Positions 53,331 through 62,345 of a DNA stretch of 64,000 nucleotides are shown here, piece after piece. The number at the start of each line of letters is the position of its first letter. Within the stretch, counting starts at the first letter, position 1. Origin of the DNA: Nocardia sp. NBC_01503 (GTDB lineage Bacteria; Actinomycetota; Actinomycetes; Mycobacteriales; Mycobacteriaceae); the NCBI RefSeq assembly GCF_036327755.1, contig NZ_CP109596.1, positions 3,534,001 to 3,598,000 of the forward strand. Reading direction: 5' to 3'. The translations under genes and the position numbers were made by a program. Below the pieces are notes generated by a model. It was not told where the DNA came from. It did not search any database and was given only the letters and a program-made list of their open reading frames with translations.

Positions 53331-55118
53331 ATGGCCAACCTGATCAACCTGGAACAGGTCAACAAGAGTTTCGGGATCAAGCCTCTGCTCGAGAACGTCT
53401 CCCTTGGCGTGCAGGAGGGGGAGCGGATCGGGGTCGTGGGTCTGAACGGCGGCGGTAAGACCACGCTGCTCGAGGTATTGACGGGGCTCGAGCCGCCGGA
53501 CAGCGGGCGGGTAAGCCGAGTGGGCGGCCTGCGGATGGCCGTGGTCACTCAGCGTGGTGTGCTGCCCGAGGGCGCGACCGTCGGTGAAGTGGTGCTCGCC
53601 GGACTCGCCGAGGACCAGATGACCGATGGCGTCGCCGAGCACGAATGGGCCTCCAATACCCGCATTCGCAATGTCGTCGAGGGCATCGGCATCGCCGACC
53701 TCGGGATGGATTCGCTCGTCGGCAATCTCTCCGGTGGCGAGCGCCGTCGTACCGCATTGGCCGCCGCCCTGGTCCGAGATCTGGATCTGCTGGTCCTGGA
53801 CGAGCCCACCAACCACCTCGATGTCGAGGGCGTGCAGTGGCTCGCCGAACACCTGGTGTCCCGTCGCAGCGCGCTGATTGTCGTCACTCACGATCGCTGG
53901 TTCCTCGATACCGTCGCGTCCCGCACCTGGGAGGTGCAGGGCGGCAAGGTGGAGACCTACGAGGGCGGCTACAACGATTGGATCTTCGCCCGCGCCGAGC
54001 GCTCCCGGCAGGCCGACGCCAGTGAGGCGCGCCGCCAGAACCTGGCCCGCAAGGAGCTCGCCTGGCTGCGTCGCGGCGCGCCCGCGCGAACCTCCAAGCC
54101 GCGCTACCGAATCGAGGCCGCCGAAGCGCTCATCGCGAATGTGCCAGCCCCGCGCGACAGTGTCGCCCTGGCGTCCTTCGCGCGTAAACGGCTGGGCCGC
54201 GTGGTGATCGAGCTCGAGGACGCCACCCTCGCCACCCCGGACGGCCGGGAACTGGTGCAGGACTTGACCTGGCGACTCGCGCCGGGCGAACGCGTCGGTC
54301 TGGTCGGGGTGAACGGCTCCGGTAAGACCACGCTACTGCGTGCCCTCGCGGGTGAGCAGGAGTTGAAGTCCGGTAAGCGGATCGAGGGCAAGACCATCCA
54401 GATCGGCTGGCTGCGCCAGGAACTCGACGATCTGCCGCTGGATATGCGGGTGCTGGAGGCGGTTCAGGATGTCGCCATGCGAACCATGCTGGGCGATAAG
54501 GAGATCAGCGCCAGCCAGCTCGCCGAGCGTCTGGGCTTCACCCCCGCCAAACAGCGCACCCCCGTCGGTGATCTCTCCGGTGGTGAGCGCCGCCGTCTGC
54601 AGCTCACCCGAATCCTGATGAGCGAGCCCAATGTGCTGCTCCTGGACGAGCCCACCAACGATCTGGATATCGACACCCTCCAGCAGCTGGAAGACCTCCT
54701 GGACAACTGGGCGGGCACCATGGTCGTCATCTCGCACGACCGGTACCTGGTGGAGCGCATCTGCGACACCACCTGGGCGCTGTTCGGCGATGGGAAGCTC
54801 ACCAACCTGCCCGGCGGTATCACCGAGTATCTGAAGAAGCGCGCGGTCATCGCGGCCGCTGCTTCACCGAAGCCGGTCGCCGCGAATTCCTCAGCGGCAG
54901 CGACGGATTCGGCCACCTACCGCGCGGCCCGCAAGGAGCTCTCCAAGCTGGAGCGCTCGATTCAGAAACTGGACGAGCGCGAGGCGAAGCTGCACGCCGC
55001 CCTGGCGGACGCGGCCACCACCCCGGACAAACTCATCGCCCTGGGAACCGAACTGAAGCAGGTCCAAACCGAAAAGGAAGCCGCCGAAGAGCGCTGGCTC
55101 GAACTCGCCGACCTCTGA
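53331..55118 (+). CDS. ABC-F family ATPase (Uup-like)
   Basis: A 595-residue ABC-F protein with two nucleotide-binding domains and no membrane helices. Walker A: GLNGGGKTT and GVNGSGKTT. Signatures: LSGGERRR in both. Walker B: LLVLDEPTNHLD and VLLLDEPTNDLD. The linker between them is basic (ARRQNLARKELAWLRRGAPARTSKPRYR), and the C-terminus is a Lys/Glu coiled coil of about 65 residues, as in Uup. ABC-F proteins act on ribosomes, or in the Uup case on DNA intermediates. It usually follows ispE in actinomycetes. No sign that it is a drug-resistance type. Confidence 0.92.
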   Translation: MANLINLEQVNKSFGIKPLLENVSLGVQEGERIGVVGLNGGGKTTLLEVLTGLEPPDSGRVSRVGGLRMAVVTQRGVLPEGATVGEVVLAGLAEDQMTDGVAEHEWASNTRIRNVVEGIGIADLGMDSLVGNLSGGERRRTALAAALVRDLDLLVLDEPTNHLDVEGVQWLAEHLVSRRSALIVVTHDRWFLDTVASRTWEVQGGKVETYEGGYNDWIFARAERSRQADASEARRQNLARKELAWLRRGAPARTSKPRYRIEAAEALIANVPAPRDSVALASFARKRLGRVVIELEDATLATPDGRELVQDLTWRLAPGERVGLVGVNGSGKTTLLRALAGEQELKSGKRIEGKTIQIGWLRQELDDLPLDMRVLEAVQDVAMRTMLGDKEISASQLAERLGFTPAKQRTPVGDLSGGERRRLQLTRILMSEPNVLLLDEPTNDLDIDTLQQLEDLLDNWAGTMVVISHDRYLVERICDTTWALFGDGKLTNLPGGITEYLKKRAVIAAAASPKPVAANSSAAATDSATYRAARKELSKLERSIQKLDEREAKLHAALADAATTPDKLIALGTELKQVQTEKEAAEERWLELADL

Positions 55119-55147
55119 CGCGGTCGCTATTCCGGCGCGCCACCCCT

Positions 55148-55221
55148 CGTCATCCCGGCGCGTTTTGGCCGGGATCTCGCTGAGTCAGGTGGATCCCGGC
55201 CAAAAACATGCCGGGATGACG
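55148..55221. repeat. Palindromic intergenic repeat, copy B (complete, short centre)
   Basis: Arms 55148-55176 and 55191-55221 (CGTCATCCCGGC ... GGCCGGGATC and its inverse), with a centre of only 14 bp. It lies between the convergent ABC-F and Abi-alpha genes, 30 bp past the first stop and 9 bp from the second. Confidence 0.85.
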
Positions 55222-55230
55222 GGAAAGTGC

Positions 55231-56091
55231 TTACCCGTGCTGCTCTATGCGCGCTGGCTGATCCAGACTCGGGATCGGCAGGCAGGTGCGCACGAAGCCC
55301 GCACCGAATGAGGTGAGTTCGATTGTGCGATAGAGGACTTTGGTGCCGAACCCCGCTCGCTTCAGCAGGCGGCGCACCTCGGGCTGCGCCTCCAACAGCT
55401 GATAGCGGTTGGGGTTGCCGAGGGGTTCGCGGGTGATATCGACCAGACCGAGCCGGTCCAGATTGGTGAGGTACTCCTCGACCCGATTCGGGTAGCGCAG
55501 ACCGGCGTCCTCACCGAGCAGGTTGAACTGGCCGCCATTGGCATTGCGGCCGCCGCGCACCTCGAGCAGCGGCTGCGGTCCGTCGAGGTAGAGGTACCTC
55601 ACGATGCGGGCCTCATCGGGGGCCAGCTCGCCGAGAATACGGGCGTAGGCGGGATGCCGATGCGCATCGTCGTCATCATGGAATTCGGCTGAGCGGCGTA
55701 GTAATTCGGCGCCTCGAGCGCGCAGTGCACTGCTGGAGGAGGGCTCGGTGGCGGTGATCGAGGCGGCCTCCGGAGCGGTCACGCCCAGTGCCTGCCGTAC
55801 CGAATGCCGTACCTGCGCACCGGCTTCGGAGAGAATCTCACGCGGGGCCTGACCGGCCATACTGCCGCGCAACACCACCGAGGTGACTCCGAACGCGGTG
55901 CTCAAACCCCATACCCCGGCCTCGACCGCGGCCGACATGGCAACGCGCACCACACCTGTCGCCGCTCGCACCGGCCCGGCCGCGGCCGTCGGCGCGAGGT
56001 GAACCGGCAGCGGCGCGGCGGGGCGCAGCACCAGTTCGGCGGAGGTATCGGCGGGTTCCCCTTCGCCCGAATCGGTTTCGGTCATATCCAT
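55231..56091 (-). CDS. Abi-alpha (DUF4393) family protein, copy 1
   Basis: A 286-residue protein. After an acidic start comes a region of small hydrophobic residues (AAGPVRAATGVVRVAMSAAVEAGVWGLSTAFGVTSVVL, about 40-80) that may touch the membrane. The Abi-alpha/DUF4393 core follows: HPAYARILGELAPDEARIVRYLYLDGPQPLLEVR, then EYLTNLDRLGLVDITREPL and a winged-helix-like tail ending RTIELTSFGAGFVRTCL. ATG 56091 follows AGGAG by about 10 bp and overlaps the DUF445 gene by 10 bp. The family is named from a lactococcal abortive-infection protein; function here is unknown. Confidence 0.82.
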   Translation of the reverse strand: MDMTETDSGEGEPADTSAELVLRPAAPLPVHLAPTAAAGPVRAATGVVRVAMSAAVEAGVWGLSTAFGVTSVVLRGSMAGQAPREILSEAGAQVRHSVRQALGVTAPEAASITATEPSSSSALRARGAELLRRSAEFHDDDDAHRHPAYARILGELAPDEARIVRYLYLDGPQPLLEVRGGRNANGGQFNLLGEDAGLRYPNRVEEYLTNLDRLGLVDITREPLGNPNRYQLLEAQPEVRRLLKRAGFGTKVLYRTIELTSFGAGFVRTCLPIPSLDQPARIEQHG

Positions 56092-57404
56092 GAGGTAGCC
56101 ACTCCTGTTCCGAAGATCAGGAGGTGAGCGTAACCGGCTATGAGCCCCAGCACACCGCCATGGACAAACAAGAGCCATTCATCTTGTTTGATGGCCGAAC
56201 GCAGCATGTCCACGAACTCCGGCGGCGGCAGCGCCGACATTTGTTTGGCGATGTACTCCTGCACCTGCTTGCCCTGGCGCACGTTGAACTCCGGGTCCGC
56301 GAAGGCGATCGGGGCGATCTTCATGGACTCGGCGGTGAAACTGTCCTGCAGCGAGTCGTATTCGCGATTGCCCAGGAAGAACTTCACCGCACCGCGGGCG
56401 GGGCCGAGCGCATGATCGGCCGCGGGCTTGAGGGTGTCGGTGAGCATCTGCATGGTGCGATCCGAGCGTGGTCCGTTGAGCAGCTCGTCACCGATATTGG
56501 CGACGGTCATGATCTGGCTGGCGACCATGTCCGCATAGCCCTCGGTGATCTCGGGCTGCCGCTTGATCAGCAGCCCCTGCCGCCACGGGCACCACCACTT
56601 GGGGTAGGCGGGCGCGAAGATCATATTGATGCCGACCCAGTTGACCACCCAGCCGATGATGATCCCGCCGATCGGCAGTACGGCCAGCGCGGACCATCCG
56701 GTCCCATGCAGAATGCCGACCAGCACCAGACCCATGGGAGCGCCGAAGTAGAAGCCGAAGTTCTGCATGAATCGCAGTTCCTTCGCGCCCAGCACCTGGA
56801 AGAGACTGTTGAGCAACTGTGGTCGCGCCTGGAAGTACCGAATCACCATCTGCTTGACGTCCAGCAGTTGATCGATGTTGTTGCCGAGTTCTTCGGTGAG
56901 TGCGTGCAGGATTTCGGGTAGCTGCTCCCGAACGCGCGTGTGCACCATCTCGCGAACGCCATTGGGCAGGTTGTACCAAAGTTGCGGATGTTCGCGTCGC
57001 AGGATCTCTTCCACGATGTCGCGAATCTGGAGTTCCGCTGTTTCAACAAAATGTTCCGCGAGCTTGTCGGGCTCGAGTTCTCGATAGAAGTCGCCGACAT
57101 TCCCGAGTTTCGCCAGCCCTTTGTCGACGGCGATACTCGCCATCTTGTCCGCCCGCGAGGGAACGATGCCCTGCCAGCCCATCCGCCCGTCGTACTGCAG
57201 CAGCGGCAGCACCTGAATCCGCTTGGGCAGGAAGGGAAACAGGGCCGCAAGGCCGGGCATCCGAAAGCCGTGGAAGGCGACCGGCTTGAACAGCATCAGC
57301 ACGCCGGTCCAGTTGGTGATGTAACCGATAACGCCGGTGAACAACGGAATCGTGATCAGTTCCAGCAAAATTGTCGGGTGGACTCCGAAGACACTCTCTA
57401 GCAA
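56082..57404 (-). CDS. DUF445 membrane protein
   Basis: A protein of about 440 residues with membrane helices at the N-terminus (ILLELITIPLFTGVIGYITNWTGVLML), in the middle (GFYFGAPMGLVLVGILH and LAVLPIGGIIIGWVVNWVGINMIF) and at the C-terminus (WLLFVHGGVLGLIAGYAHLLIFG). A long helical domain separates them. Both ITNWTGVLMLFKP and VNWVGINMIFAP are DUF445 repeat signatures. TTG 57404 lies 6 bp after a perfect AGGAGG; GTG 57425 is the longer alternative. It is translationally coupled to Abi-alpha copy 1 and divergent from copy 2. Function unknown. Confidence 0.82.
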   Translation of the reverse strand: MLESVFGVHPTILLELITIPLFTGVIGYITNWTGVLMLFKPVAFHGFRMPGLAALFPFLPKRIQVLPLLQYDGRMGWQGIVPSRADKMASIAVDKGLAKLGNVGDFYRELEPDKLAEHFVETAELQIRDIVEEILRREHPQLWYNLPNGVREMVHTRVREQLPEILHALTEELGNNIDQLLDVKQMVIRYFQARPQLLNSLFQVLGAKELRFMQNFGFYFGAPMGLVLVGILHGTGWSALAVLPIGGIIIGWVVNWVGINMIFAPAYPKWWCPWRQGLLIKRQPEITEGYADMVASQIMTVANIGDELLNGPRSDRTMQMLTDTLKPAADHALGPARGAVKFFLGNREYDSLQDSFTAESMKIAPIAFADPEFNVRQGKQVQEYIAKQMSALPPPEFVDMLRSAIKQDEWLLFVHGGVLGLIAGYAHLLIFGTGVATSWI

Positions 57405-57662
57405 CGTCACCCTCCTGCCGACCACGCACCGGTACCACCGCCGGCGTCAACCCCATCGGCGTACCGGACCTTACTTCGGATTCAGGAAGTGAGTCCAGTG
57501 AGAGAGTGTCTGGGTCGGAGATCTGTGTCACAGTGGTTGCCCCGGTGTTCCACTCATTCGAGTTCACCAACGAGAATGACGGGGGTTCACCGAACCTGTA
57601 GGTCTGTCGGGGGCAATAATCTGTGGACGAATCAGTTCACCTGGCAATATTCGGAGATGGAC

Positions 57663-58559
57663 GTGACAGACGACAGGACCGGGCAGTCGCAGGGGGGTGC
57701 AGGCGAGGTGGTCCGTCCGGGTCCCCGTGCCGTGGAACGCAGTTCGGACGTCGAGCAGCGCCAGATCAGCAATGAGGCGCGACTGATTCGCGGTGTCTTC
57801 CGGGCGGCGGGGCTCGCGGTCGGCACCGCGGCGCGCTCGGGCCAGTGGGCGGTCGAGACGAGCTTCGATATCACCAAGCAGTTGACGCAGGCGGCCTTGG
57901 ACGGGGAATCCTCGGCCGATATCGCCGAGCGCACGGGTGCGGCGCTGCGGTCCATCGCGCGCAGCGCACTCGGCGTCACCGAGGGTTCGGTGCGCGAAAT
58001 CGTCAGCTATGTACCGACTCCCGTGGGTGGGCCGAGCCAGACGGCCATCGGCGTCGGGGGTCTGCTGCGCTCGGCCTCCAGCGAGGAGCTGCGCCGCCGC
58101 GGTGACGCTCTGCTCGCGCGCTCGGCCGATGTCTACTTCAACGAGGATGTGCACCCGGCCTACGACCGCATCCTCGATCAGCTCGCACCCGATGAGGCGC
58201 GCATTCTGCGTTTCATGGCCCTGAACGGACCGCAGCCGACCGTCGATGTGCGGACCAACCGCCCGCTCGGCATCGGTTCGGAACTGGTCCAGGGCGATCT
58301 CACCTCGGTACCGGAGCAGGCGGGCGTGCGCTACCCGGACCGCTCCCGCCACTATCTGATCAACCTCAACCGCCTCGGTCTGACCACCACCTCCGATGAT
58401 CCGGTGGTGCTCTCGCGCTACATGGTGCTGGAGGTGCAGCCGGTGGTGGAGTCGGCCCTCAAGAAGGCGGGCCGCGCCCCCAAGATCGTCCGAAAGAGTC
58501 TGCGCCTGACCGAATTCGGCGAAGACTTCTGCACCACCTGCTTCAGCATCGGCAACTGA
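57663..58559 (+). CDS. Abi-alpha (DUF4393) family protein, copy 2
   Basis: A 298-residue paralogue of the protein at 55231. The shared core is HPAYDRILDQLAPDEARILRFMALNGPQPTVDVR, YLINLNRLGLTTTSDDP and the tail RKSLRLTEFGEDFCTTCF, the last with CxxC. The N-terminal region is less hydrophobic than in copy 1. GTG 57663 is preferred since GGAG lies 6 bp upstream; ATG 57657 would sit on the ribosome site. It is divergent from DUF445 across about 260 bp that contain a palindrome GGTTC-ACC-GAACC (57584-57596). Confidence 0.82.
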   Translation: MTDDRTGQSQGGAGEVVRPGPRAVERSSDVEQRQISNEARLIRGVFRAAGLAVGTAARSGQWAVETSFDITKQLTQAALDGESSADIAERTGAALRSIARSALGVTEGSVREIVSYVPTPVGGPSQTAIGVGGLLRSASSEELRRRGDALLARSADVYFNEDVHPAYDRILDQLAPDEARILRFMALNGPQPTVDVRTNRPLGIGSELVQGDLTSVPEQAGVRYPDRSRHYLINLNRLGLTTTSDDPVVLSRYMVLEVQPVVESALKKAGRAPKIVRKSLRLTEFGEDFCTTCFSIGN

Positions 58560-58568
58560 GATGCCCCG

Positions 58569-58590
58569 CACCCCGATTTGAATCGGGGTG
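58569..58590 (+). terminator. Terminator-like hairpin after Abi-alpha copy 2
   Basis: CACCCCGAT/ATCGGGGTG (58569-58577 with 58582-58590), a 9-bp stem with loop TTGA, 9 bp past the stop. Confidence 0.65.
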
Positions 58591-58674
58591 TGCGGTATCT
58601 GCCCGGTAGCGATCCGGTACAGATCTGCTCCAAATGCAGCGGTATCCCGCACCTCTGATGGGATTGTGGGTGTT

Positions 58675-59199
58675 ATGGATTCCGATGCGGTAGCCGCGAT
58701 CAGCCGGTTGAAGTTCCGGTATCTGCGTGCCCTCGACACCAAGTCGTGGGAGGAGTTCGCCGACACCATGATCCCGGAGGCGACCGCCACCTACAGCGAG
58801 TACCTCCAATTCGAGTCCCGCGACGCGTTCCTGGCCTTCATGCGCAACACCCTCGGCCCGCACGTCATCACCGAACACCGCTGCGACCACCCGGAGATCG
58901 ATGTCACCGGCGATACCGCCGTCGGCACCTGGTACCTCGCCGATACGGTGCTGATTCCGGGCCACAATATGCTGCTGCGCGGCGCGGCCTTCTACACCGA
59001 CCAGTACGTCAAGTGCGATGACGGCAACTGGCGCATCGCGCACACCGGTTATGAACGCACCTACGAGGTGGTCCTGTCGCTCTCGGATCTGCCGAGCCTG
59101 CGCCTGACCTCCAGCCGCTGGGGACTCATCGCCCGCGATCCGGCCGATACTCCCCGCACCGATCCCATGCCGCCGGATGCCACGGGCACCATGGGCTGA
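58675..59199 (+). CDS. SnoaL-like/NTF2-fold protein
   Basis: A 174-residue SnoaL_4-type protein. AAISRLKFRYLRALDTKSWEEFADTMIPEATATY, ITEHRCDHPEIDVTGDTAVGTWYLAD and WRIAHTGYERTYEVV are the cone-shaped NTF2 fold, with the Tyr/Asp/His pocket residues of steroid-isomerase-like or dehydratase-like members. Catalysis is possible but the substrate is unknown. ATG 58675 gives the usual N-terminus. It is followed 11 bp after its stop by a palindromic repeat. Confidence 0.83.
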   Translation: MDSDAVAAISRLKFRYLRALDTKSWEEFADTMIPEATATYSEYLQFESRDAFLAFMRNTLGPHVITEHRCDHPEIDVTGDTAVGTWYLADTVLIPGHNMLLRGAAFYTDQYVKCDDGNWRIAHTGYERTYEVVLSLSDLPSLRLTSSRWGLIARDPADTPRTDPMPPDATGTMG

Positions 59200-59210
59200 C
59201 TCACCCCGCT

Positions 59211-59301
59211 CGTCATCCAGGCATGCTTCTGGCCGGCATCCACACCGCCCAGTTGGCAGCCGACATCGGTGGATCCCCGCCAAAAACGCGCCGGGATGAC
59301 G
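59211..59301. repeat. Palindromic intergenic repeat, copy C (complete)
   Basis: Arms 59211-59241 (CGTCATCCAGGC ... GGCCGGCATCC) and 59271-59301 (GGATCCCCGCC ... GCCGGGATGACG), with a 29-bp centre; the same 91-bp length as copy A. It lies between the convergent SnoaL-like gene and prfC. Confidence 0.85.
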
Positions 59302-59310
59302 GGGAGACCG

Positions 59311-60936
59311 CTAGTCCGCGGTGGCTACCAGCGGTTCGAGAGTCAGGGTGGGGTGTTCCTTCTGGATGTAGGCCAGTTTCCATTTGTCACCGAAGAGGGC
59401 GAGCATGACGCCGTCGGTGCGGGTGAAGACCTCCACGCCGCGCTGGCGGCCGAGCTCGACCGCCGATTCGGCGTCGGTGCGGCGGGCCAACTGGTACGGG
59501 AGGAAATCGAGCTGGGTCTCGACGTTGTACTCGCCGAGCATGCGTGCGGTGACCACCTCGAACTGCATGGGTCCGACAGCGGCGAGTACCGGTGACGCGT
59601 CGCCGCGAATGTCGTTGCGCAGCACCTGAACCACGCCTTCGGAGTCGAGCTGATCGATGGCCTTGCGGAACTGCTTGTACTTGCCCGCGCTCTGCGCGCG
59701 CAGGGTGGCGAAATGCTCCGGCGCGAACGACGGGATCGGCGGGAACTGCACTTTCTTGTCCGCGTACAGGGTGTGCCCGGGGGCCAGCGCGGTCGCGTTG
59801 ACCAGACCCACCACATCACCCGGGTACGCGGTATCGACGGTGGTGCGCTCGCGGCCGAAGATGGTGAGCGCGTACTTGGTGGCGAACGGGCGACCGGTCT
59901 GCGCGTGCGTGACCACCATGCCGCGCTCGAATTCGCCGGAGACGATGCGCATGAACGCGAGCCGGTCGCGGTGCGCGGTATCCATACCGGCCTGCACCTT
60001 GAAGATGACCGCGCTGAACGGCGCGTCGGTCTCGCGCGGCTGCTCATTGATATCGATGCGTGCGCGGGGTGCGGGCGCGAGCTCGATGAGCGTCTCGAGG
60101 AGTTGGCGCACACCGAAATTCAGCATGGCGGAGCCGTAGATCACCGGTGAGGTGTGCCCCGCCAGGAACAGTTCCTGATCGTGATCCTGGCCTGCGGCCG
60201 AGAGCAGTTCGCTCTCCTCGACGGCGGTGATCCAGGCTTCGCCCTCGCGTTCGGCGGCCTCTTCCGGGGTGAGGTGCTCCTCGGGCGCGATGGTCGCGCC
60301 GCCCGCGGTACGGGTGAAGTGGATGTACTCGGCCGGTGCGCCCTCTTCGCCGCGCCGCAGCAGACCGCGGAAATCACCGGCGATACCGACGGGCAGGAAC
60401 AGTGGAGTCGGGGTGAGACCGATCCGATCGGTGATCTCGTCCAGGAGTTCCAGGGGCGCCTGACCCGGCCGGTCCCACTTGTTGATGACGGTGATGACGG
60501 GAATCCCGCGATCGCGCGCGACCTGGAAGAGCTTGAGCGTCTGCGGTTCCAGGCCCTTGGCCGCGTCGATGAGCATGACGGCCGCGTCGACCGCGGTGAG
60601 CACGCGGTAGGTGTCCTCCGAGAAGTCGGAGTGACCGGGGGTGTCGACGAGATTGATCACGCACTCGCCGTATTCGAACTGCAGGGCCGTGGAGCTGACG
60701 GAGATACCGCGCGCCTTCTCCATCTCCATCCAGTCCGAGACCGTCGATTTGCGTCCGGCCTTGCCGTGGATCGCGCCCGCCTCGGAGATCACCTTGGCGT
60801 GCAGCGCCAGCGCCTCGGTCAGCGTCGACTTACCTGCGTCGGGATGGGAGATCACCGCGAAGGTGCGCCGCCGGGCCACCTCGTCGGCCAACCGCCCTTT
60901 TTGGGGCGTGGTCGCACTGGTAGTCGGGGAACTCAC
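59311..60936 (-). CDS. prfC: Peptide chain release factor 3
   Basis: A 541-residue translational GTPase. VISHPDAGKST is G1, GISVSSTALQF the G2 region, DTPGHSDFSEDTYR G3, and INKWDRPG G4; EF-Tu-like domain 2 and the RF3 C-terminal domain follow. It recycles RF1 and RF2 after termination. GTG 60936 (VSSPTTS) is fixed by AAGGAG 6 bp upstream. The first ~15 residues are a Ser/Thr/Pro-rich leader not found in E. coli RF3. The gene is 50 bp after a TetR gene on the same strand. Confidence 0.95.
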   Translation of the reverse strand: MSSPTTSATTPQKGRLADEVARRRTFAVISHPDAGKSTLTEALALHAKVISEAGAIHGKAGRKSTVSDWMEMEKARGISVSSTALQFEYGECVINLVDTPGHSDFSEDTYRVLTAVDAAVMLIDAAKGLEPQTLKLFQVARDRGIPVITVINKWDRPGQAPLELLDEITDRIGLTPTPLFLPVGIAGDFRGLLRRGEEGAPAEYIHFTRTAGGATIAPEEHLTPEEAAEREGEAWITAVEESELLSAAGQDHDQELFLAGHTSPVIYGSAMLNFGVRQLLETLIELAPAPRARIDINEQPRETDAPFSAVIFKVQAGMDTAHRDRLAFMRIVSGEFERGMVVTHAQTGRPFATKYALTIFGRERTTVDTAYPGDVVGLVNATALAPGHTLYADKKVQFPPIPSFAPEHFATLRAQSAGKYKQFRKAIDQLDSEGVVQVLRNDIRGDASPVLAAVGPMQFEVVTARMLGEYNVETQLDFLPYQLARRTDAESAVELGRQRGVEVFTRTDGVMLALFGDKWKLAYIQKEHPTLTLEPLVATAD

Positions 60937-60986
60937 GGGGGACTCCTTCACAGACGAGGCAACCGAACCAGGGTACGCGAACACCC

Positions 60987-61568
60987 TCACCTGGGCAGGT
61001 GGCGGGTGATGGCGGAGGTGACCAGTCGGTCGGGGTCGAAGCCCGGGGCCATGGCCTCGAGGCTGCGATTGGCGACCAGGGTCGCCACCCCGTGCAGGTT
61101 GGTCCAGAGGCCGAGGGCGATTTCGTCGGTGTCAGGGGGGTTGCCATCGGTGGTCGGGGGAGCGCTGGCGGTGGCGACGAGATCGCGCCAGCGGCGGAAC
61201 ATCGGCAGCGTGGTGGTGGCCCGCAGGTTCTCGCCCGCGCCCTCCAGGAGGTCGTGGCGGAACATGAGAGTGAACATCTCCGGGCGTTCGACGGCGAACT
61301 CCACATAGGTCCGGCAGGTGCGGTCGAGGCGTTCGCGGGGTGAATCACCCTGTATCGCTTCGAGTCTCGCGCCGAGATCGGCGTAACCCCGGGCGGCGAT
61401 GGCGGCCAGCAGCGAATTATGGGTGGGGAACCAGCGGCGGGGCGCACCGTGCGAGACGCCCGCCTCGCGGGCGATGGCGCGCAGCCCGAGTTGGCCCGCG
61501 CCGACCTGTTCGAGCATGTCGACTCCGGCGCTGACCAGTCGCTCGCGCAGTGGCTCAACCACATTCAT
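60987..61568 (-). CDS. TetR-family repressor divergent from a PlsC acyltransferase
   Basis: A 193-residue TetR regulator: LVSAGVDMLEQVGAGQLGLRAIAREAGVSHGAPRRWFPTHNSLLAAI is the DNA-binding domain, with a TetR_C_33-like (WHG-type) ligand domain after it. ATG 61568 lies 9 bp past GGAGG; ATG 61577 would follow the site directly. The intergenic DNA holds two perfect palindromes, so autoregulation together with control of the acyltransferase gene is likely. Confidence 0.88.
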   Translation of the reverse strand: MNVVEPLRERLVSAGVDMLEQVGAGQLGLRAIAREAGVSHGAPRRWFPTHNSLLAAIAARGYADLGARLEAIQGDSPRERLDRTCRTYVEFAVERPEMFTLMFRHDLLEGAGENLRATTTLPMFRRWRDLVATASAPPTTDGNPPDTDEIALGLWTNLHGVATLVANRSLEAMAPGFDPDRLVTSAITRHLPR

Positions 61569-61605
61569 GTCGGACATCCTCCCAAGTCTTCCGGGGCGAT
61601 TCGCC

Positions 61606-61652
61606 GTAGACATTGTCTACCAGGTGGTGTAGACGTTGTAGACAGTGTCTAC
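61606..61652. promoter_or_regulatory. Two TetR-type operators between TetR and acyltransferase genes
   Basis: GTAGACATTGTCTAC (61606-61620) and GTAGACAGTGTCTAC (61638-61652) are perfect 6-bp inverted repeats with 3-bp centres, 32 bp apart (about three helical turns). A third half-site GTAGAC stands at 61629-61634. Both promoters lie in this stretch. Confidence 0.8.
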
Positions 61653-61676
61653 GGAACTCGTAACGGGGAGAACTTC

Positions 61677-62345
61677 ATGTGGTACTGGCTGTTGAAGCAT
61701 GTGTTCGTCGGACCGCTGCTCAAACTCCTGGGCAGACCGGAAATCGAAGGACTGCGGCATGTTCCGGCCGGCGGCCCGGTGATCATCGCGGCCAACCATC
61801 TGGCGGTGGTGGATTCGCTGTATCTGTGCCTGGTGCTGCCCCGCAAGGTCACCTTCATCGCCAAACAGGAGTACTTCACCACCGGTGGGTTCCGGGGGCG
61901 GGTGAATCGCTGGGTCATGAACGCCACCGGGCAGGTGTCGGTGGATCGCACCGGCGGCCGGGCCGGGGGTGATTCACTCGCGGCGGCCGTGCGAATTCTG
62001 GAGCGGGGCGGTGTCTGGGGCATCCACCCCGAGGGCACCCGCTCGCCGGACGGTCGCATCTATCGCGGTCGTACCGGCGTGATCCGAGTCGCCATGCAGA
62101 CCGGTGCTCCCGTGATCCCGGTGGTGCTCTCCGGCACCGATCGGATGAATCCGCGTCACCGCCGCCTACTGCGCCCGGCGAAGGTGCGCATCTCCATCGG
62201 TCGCCCGCGTTACTTCGTCCCGGCCGACCGGTGCGGTGTGCGACAGGCGACCGATGAGCTCATGGCCGATCTGGTGCGCCGCTCCGGCCGCCCCTATGTG
62301 GATTGCTACGCGGCCACATTCACCGAGCGGGCCGAGGCCGCCTAG
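61677..62345 (+). CDS. 1-acyl-sn-glycerol-3-phosphate acyltransferase-like protein (PlsC family)
   Basis: A 222-residue acyltransferase. ANHLAVVD is the NHxxxxD site, FIAKQEYF is motif II, HPEGTRSPDG motif III and APVIPVVLSGTD motif IV. Membrane association is likely through the N-terminal WYWLLKHVFVGPLLKLLG. It would acylate lysophosphatidic acid or a related lipid in the inner leaflet. ATG 61677 has GGGGAG 6 bp upstream. Its divergent TetR neighbour probably adjusts lipid synthesis to an acyl ligand (inference). Confidence 0.88.
   Translation: MWYWLLKHVFVGPLLKLLGRPEIEGLRHVPAGGPVIIAANHLAVVDSLYLCLVLPRKVTFIAKQEYFTTGGFRGRVNRWVMNATGQVSVDRTGGRAGGDSLAAAVRILERGGVWGIHPEGTRSPDGRIYRGRTGVIRVAMQTGAPVIPVVLSGTDRMNPRHRRLLRPAKVRISIGRPRYFVPADRCGVRQATDELMADLVRRSGRPYVDCYAATFTERAEAA

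Noticed and set aside
53331..55118. ABC-F protein as a macrolide or lincosamide resistance determinant
   Set aside because: The ispE-linked position and Uup-like coiled-coil tail indicate a housekeeping paralogue; nothing points to the resistance subgroup.
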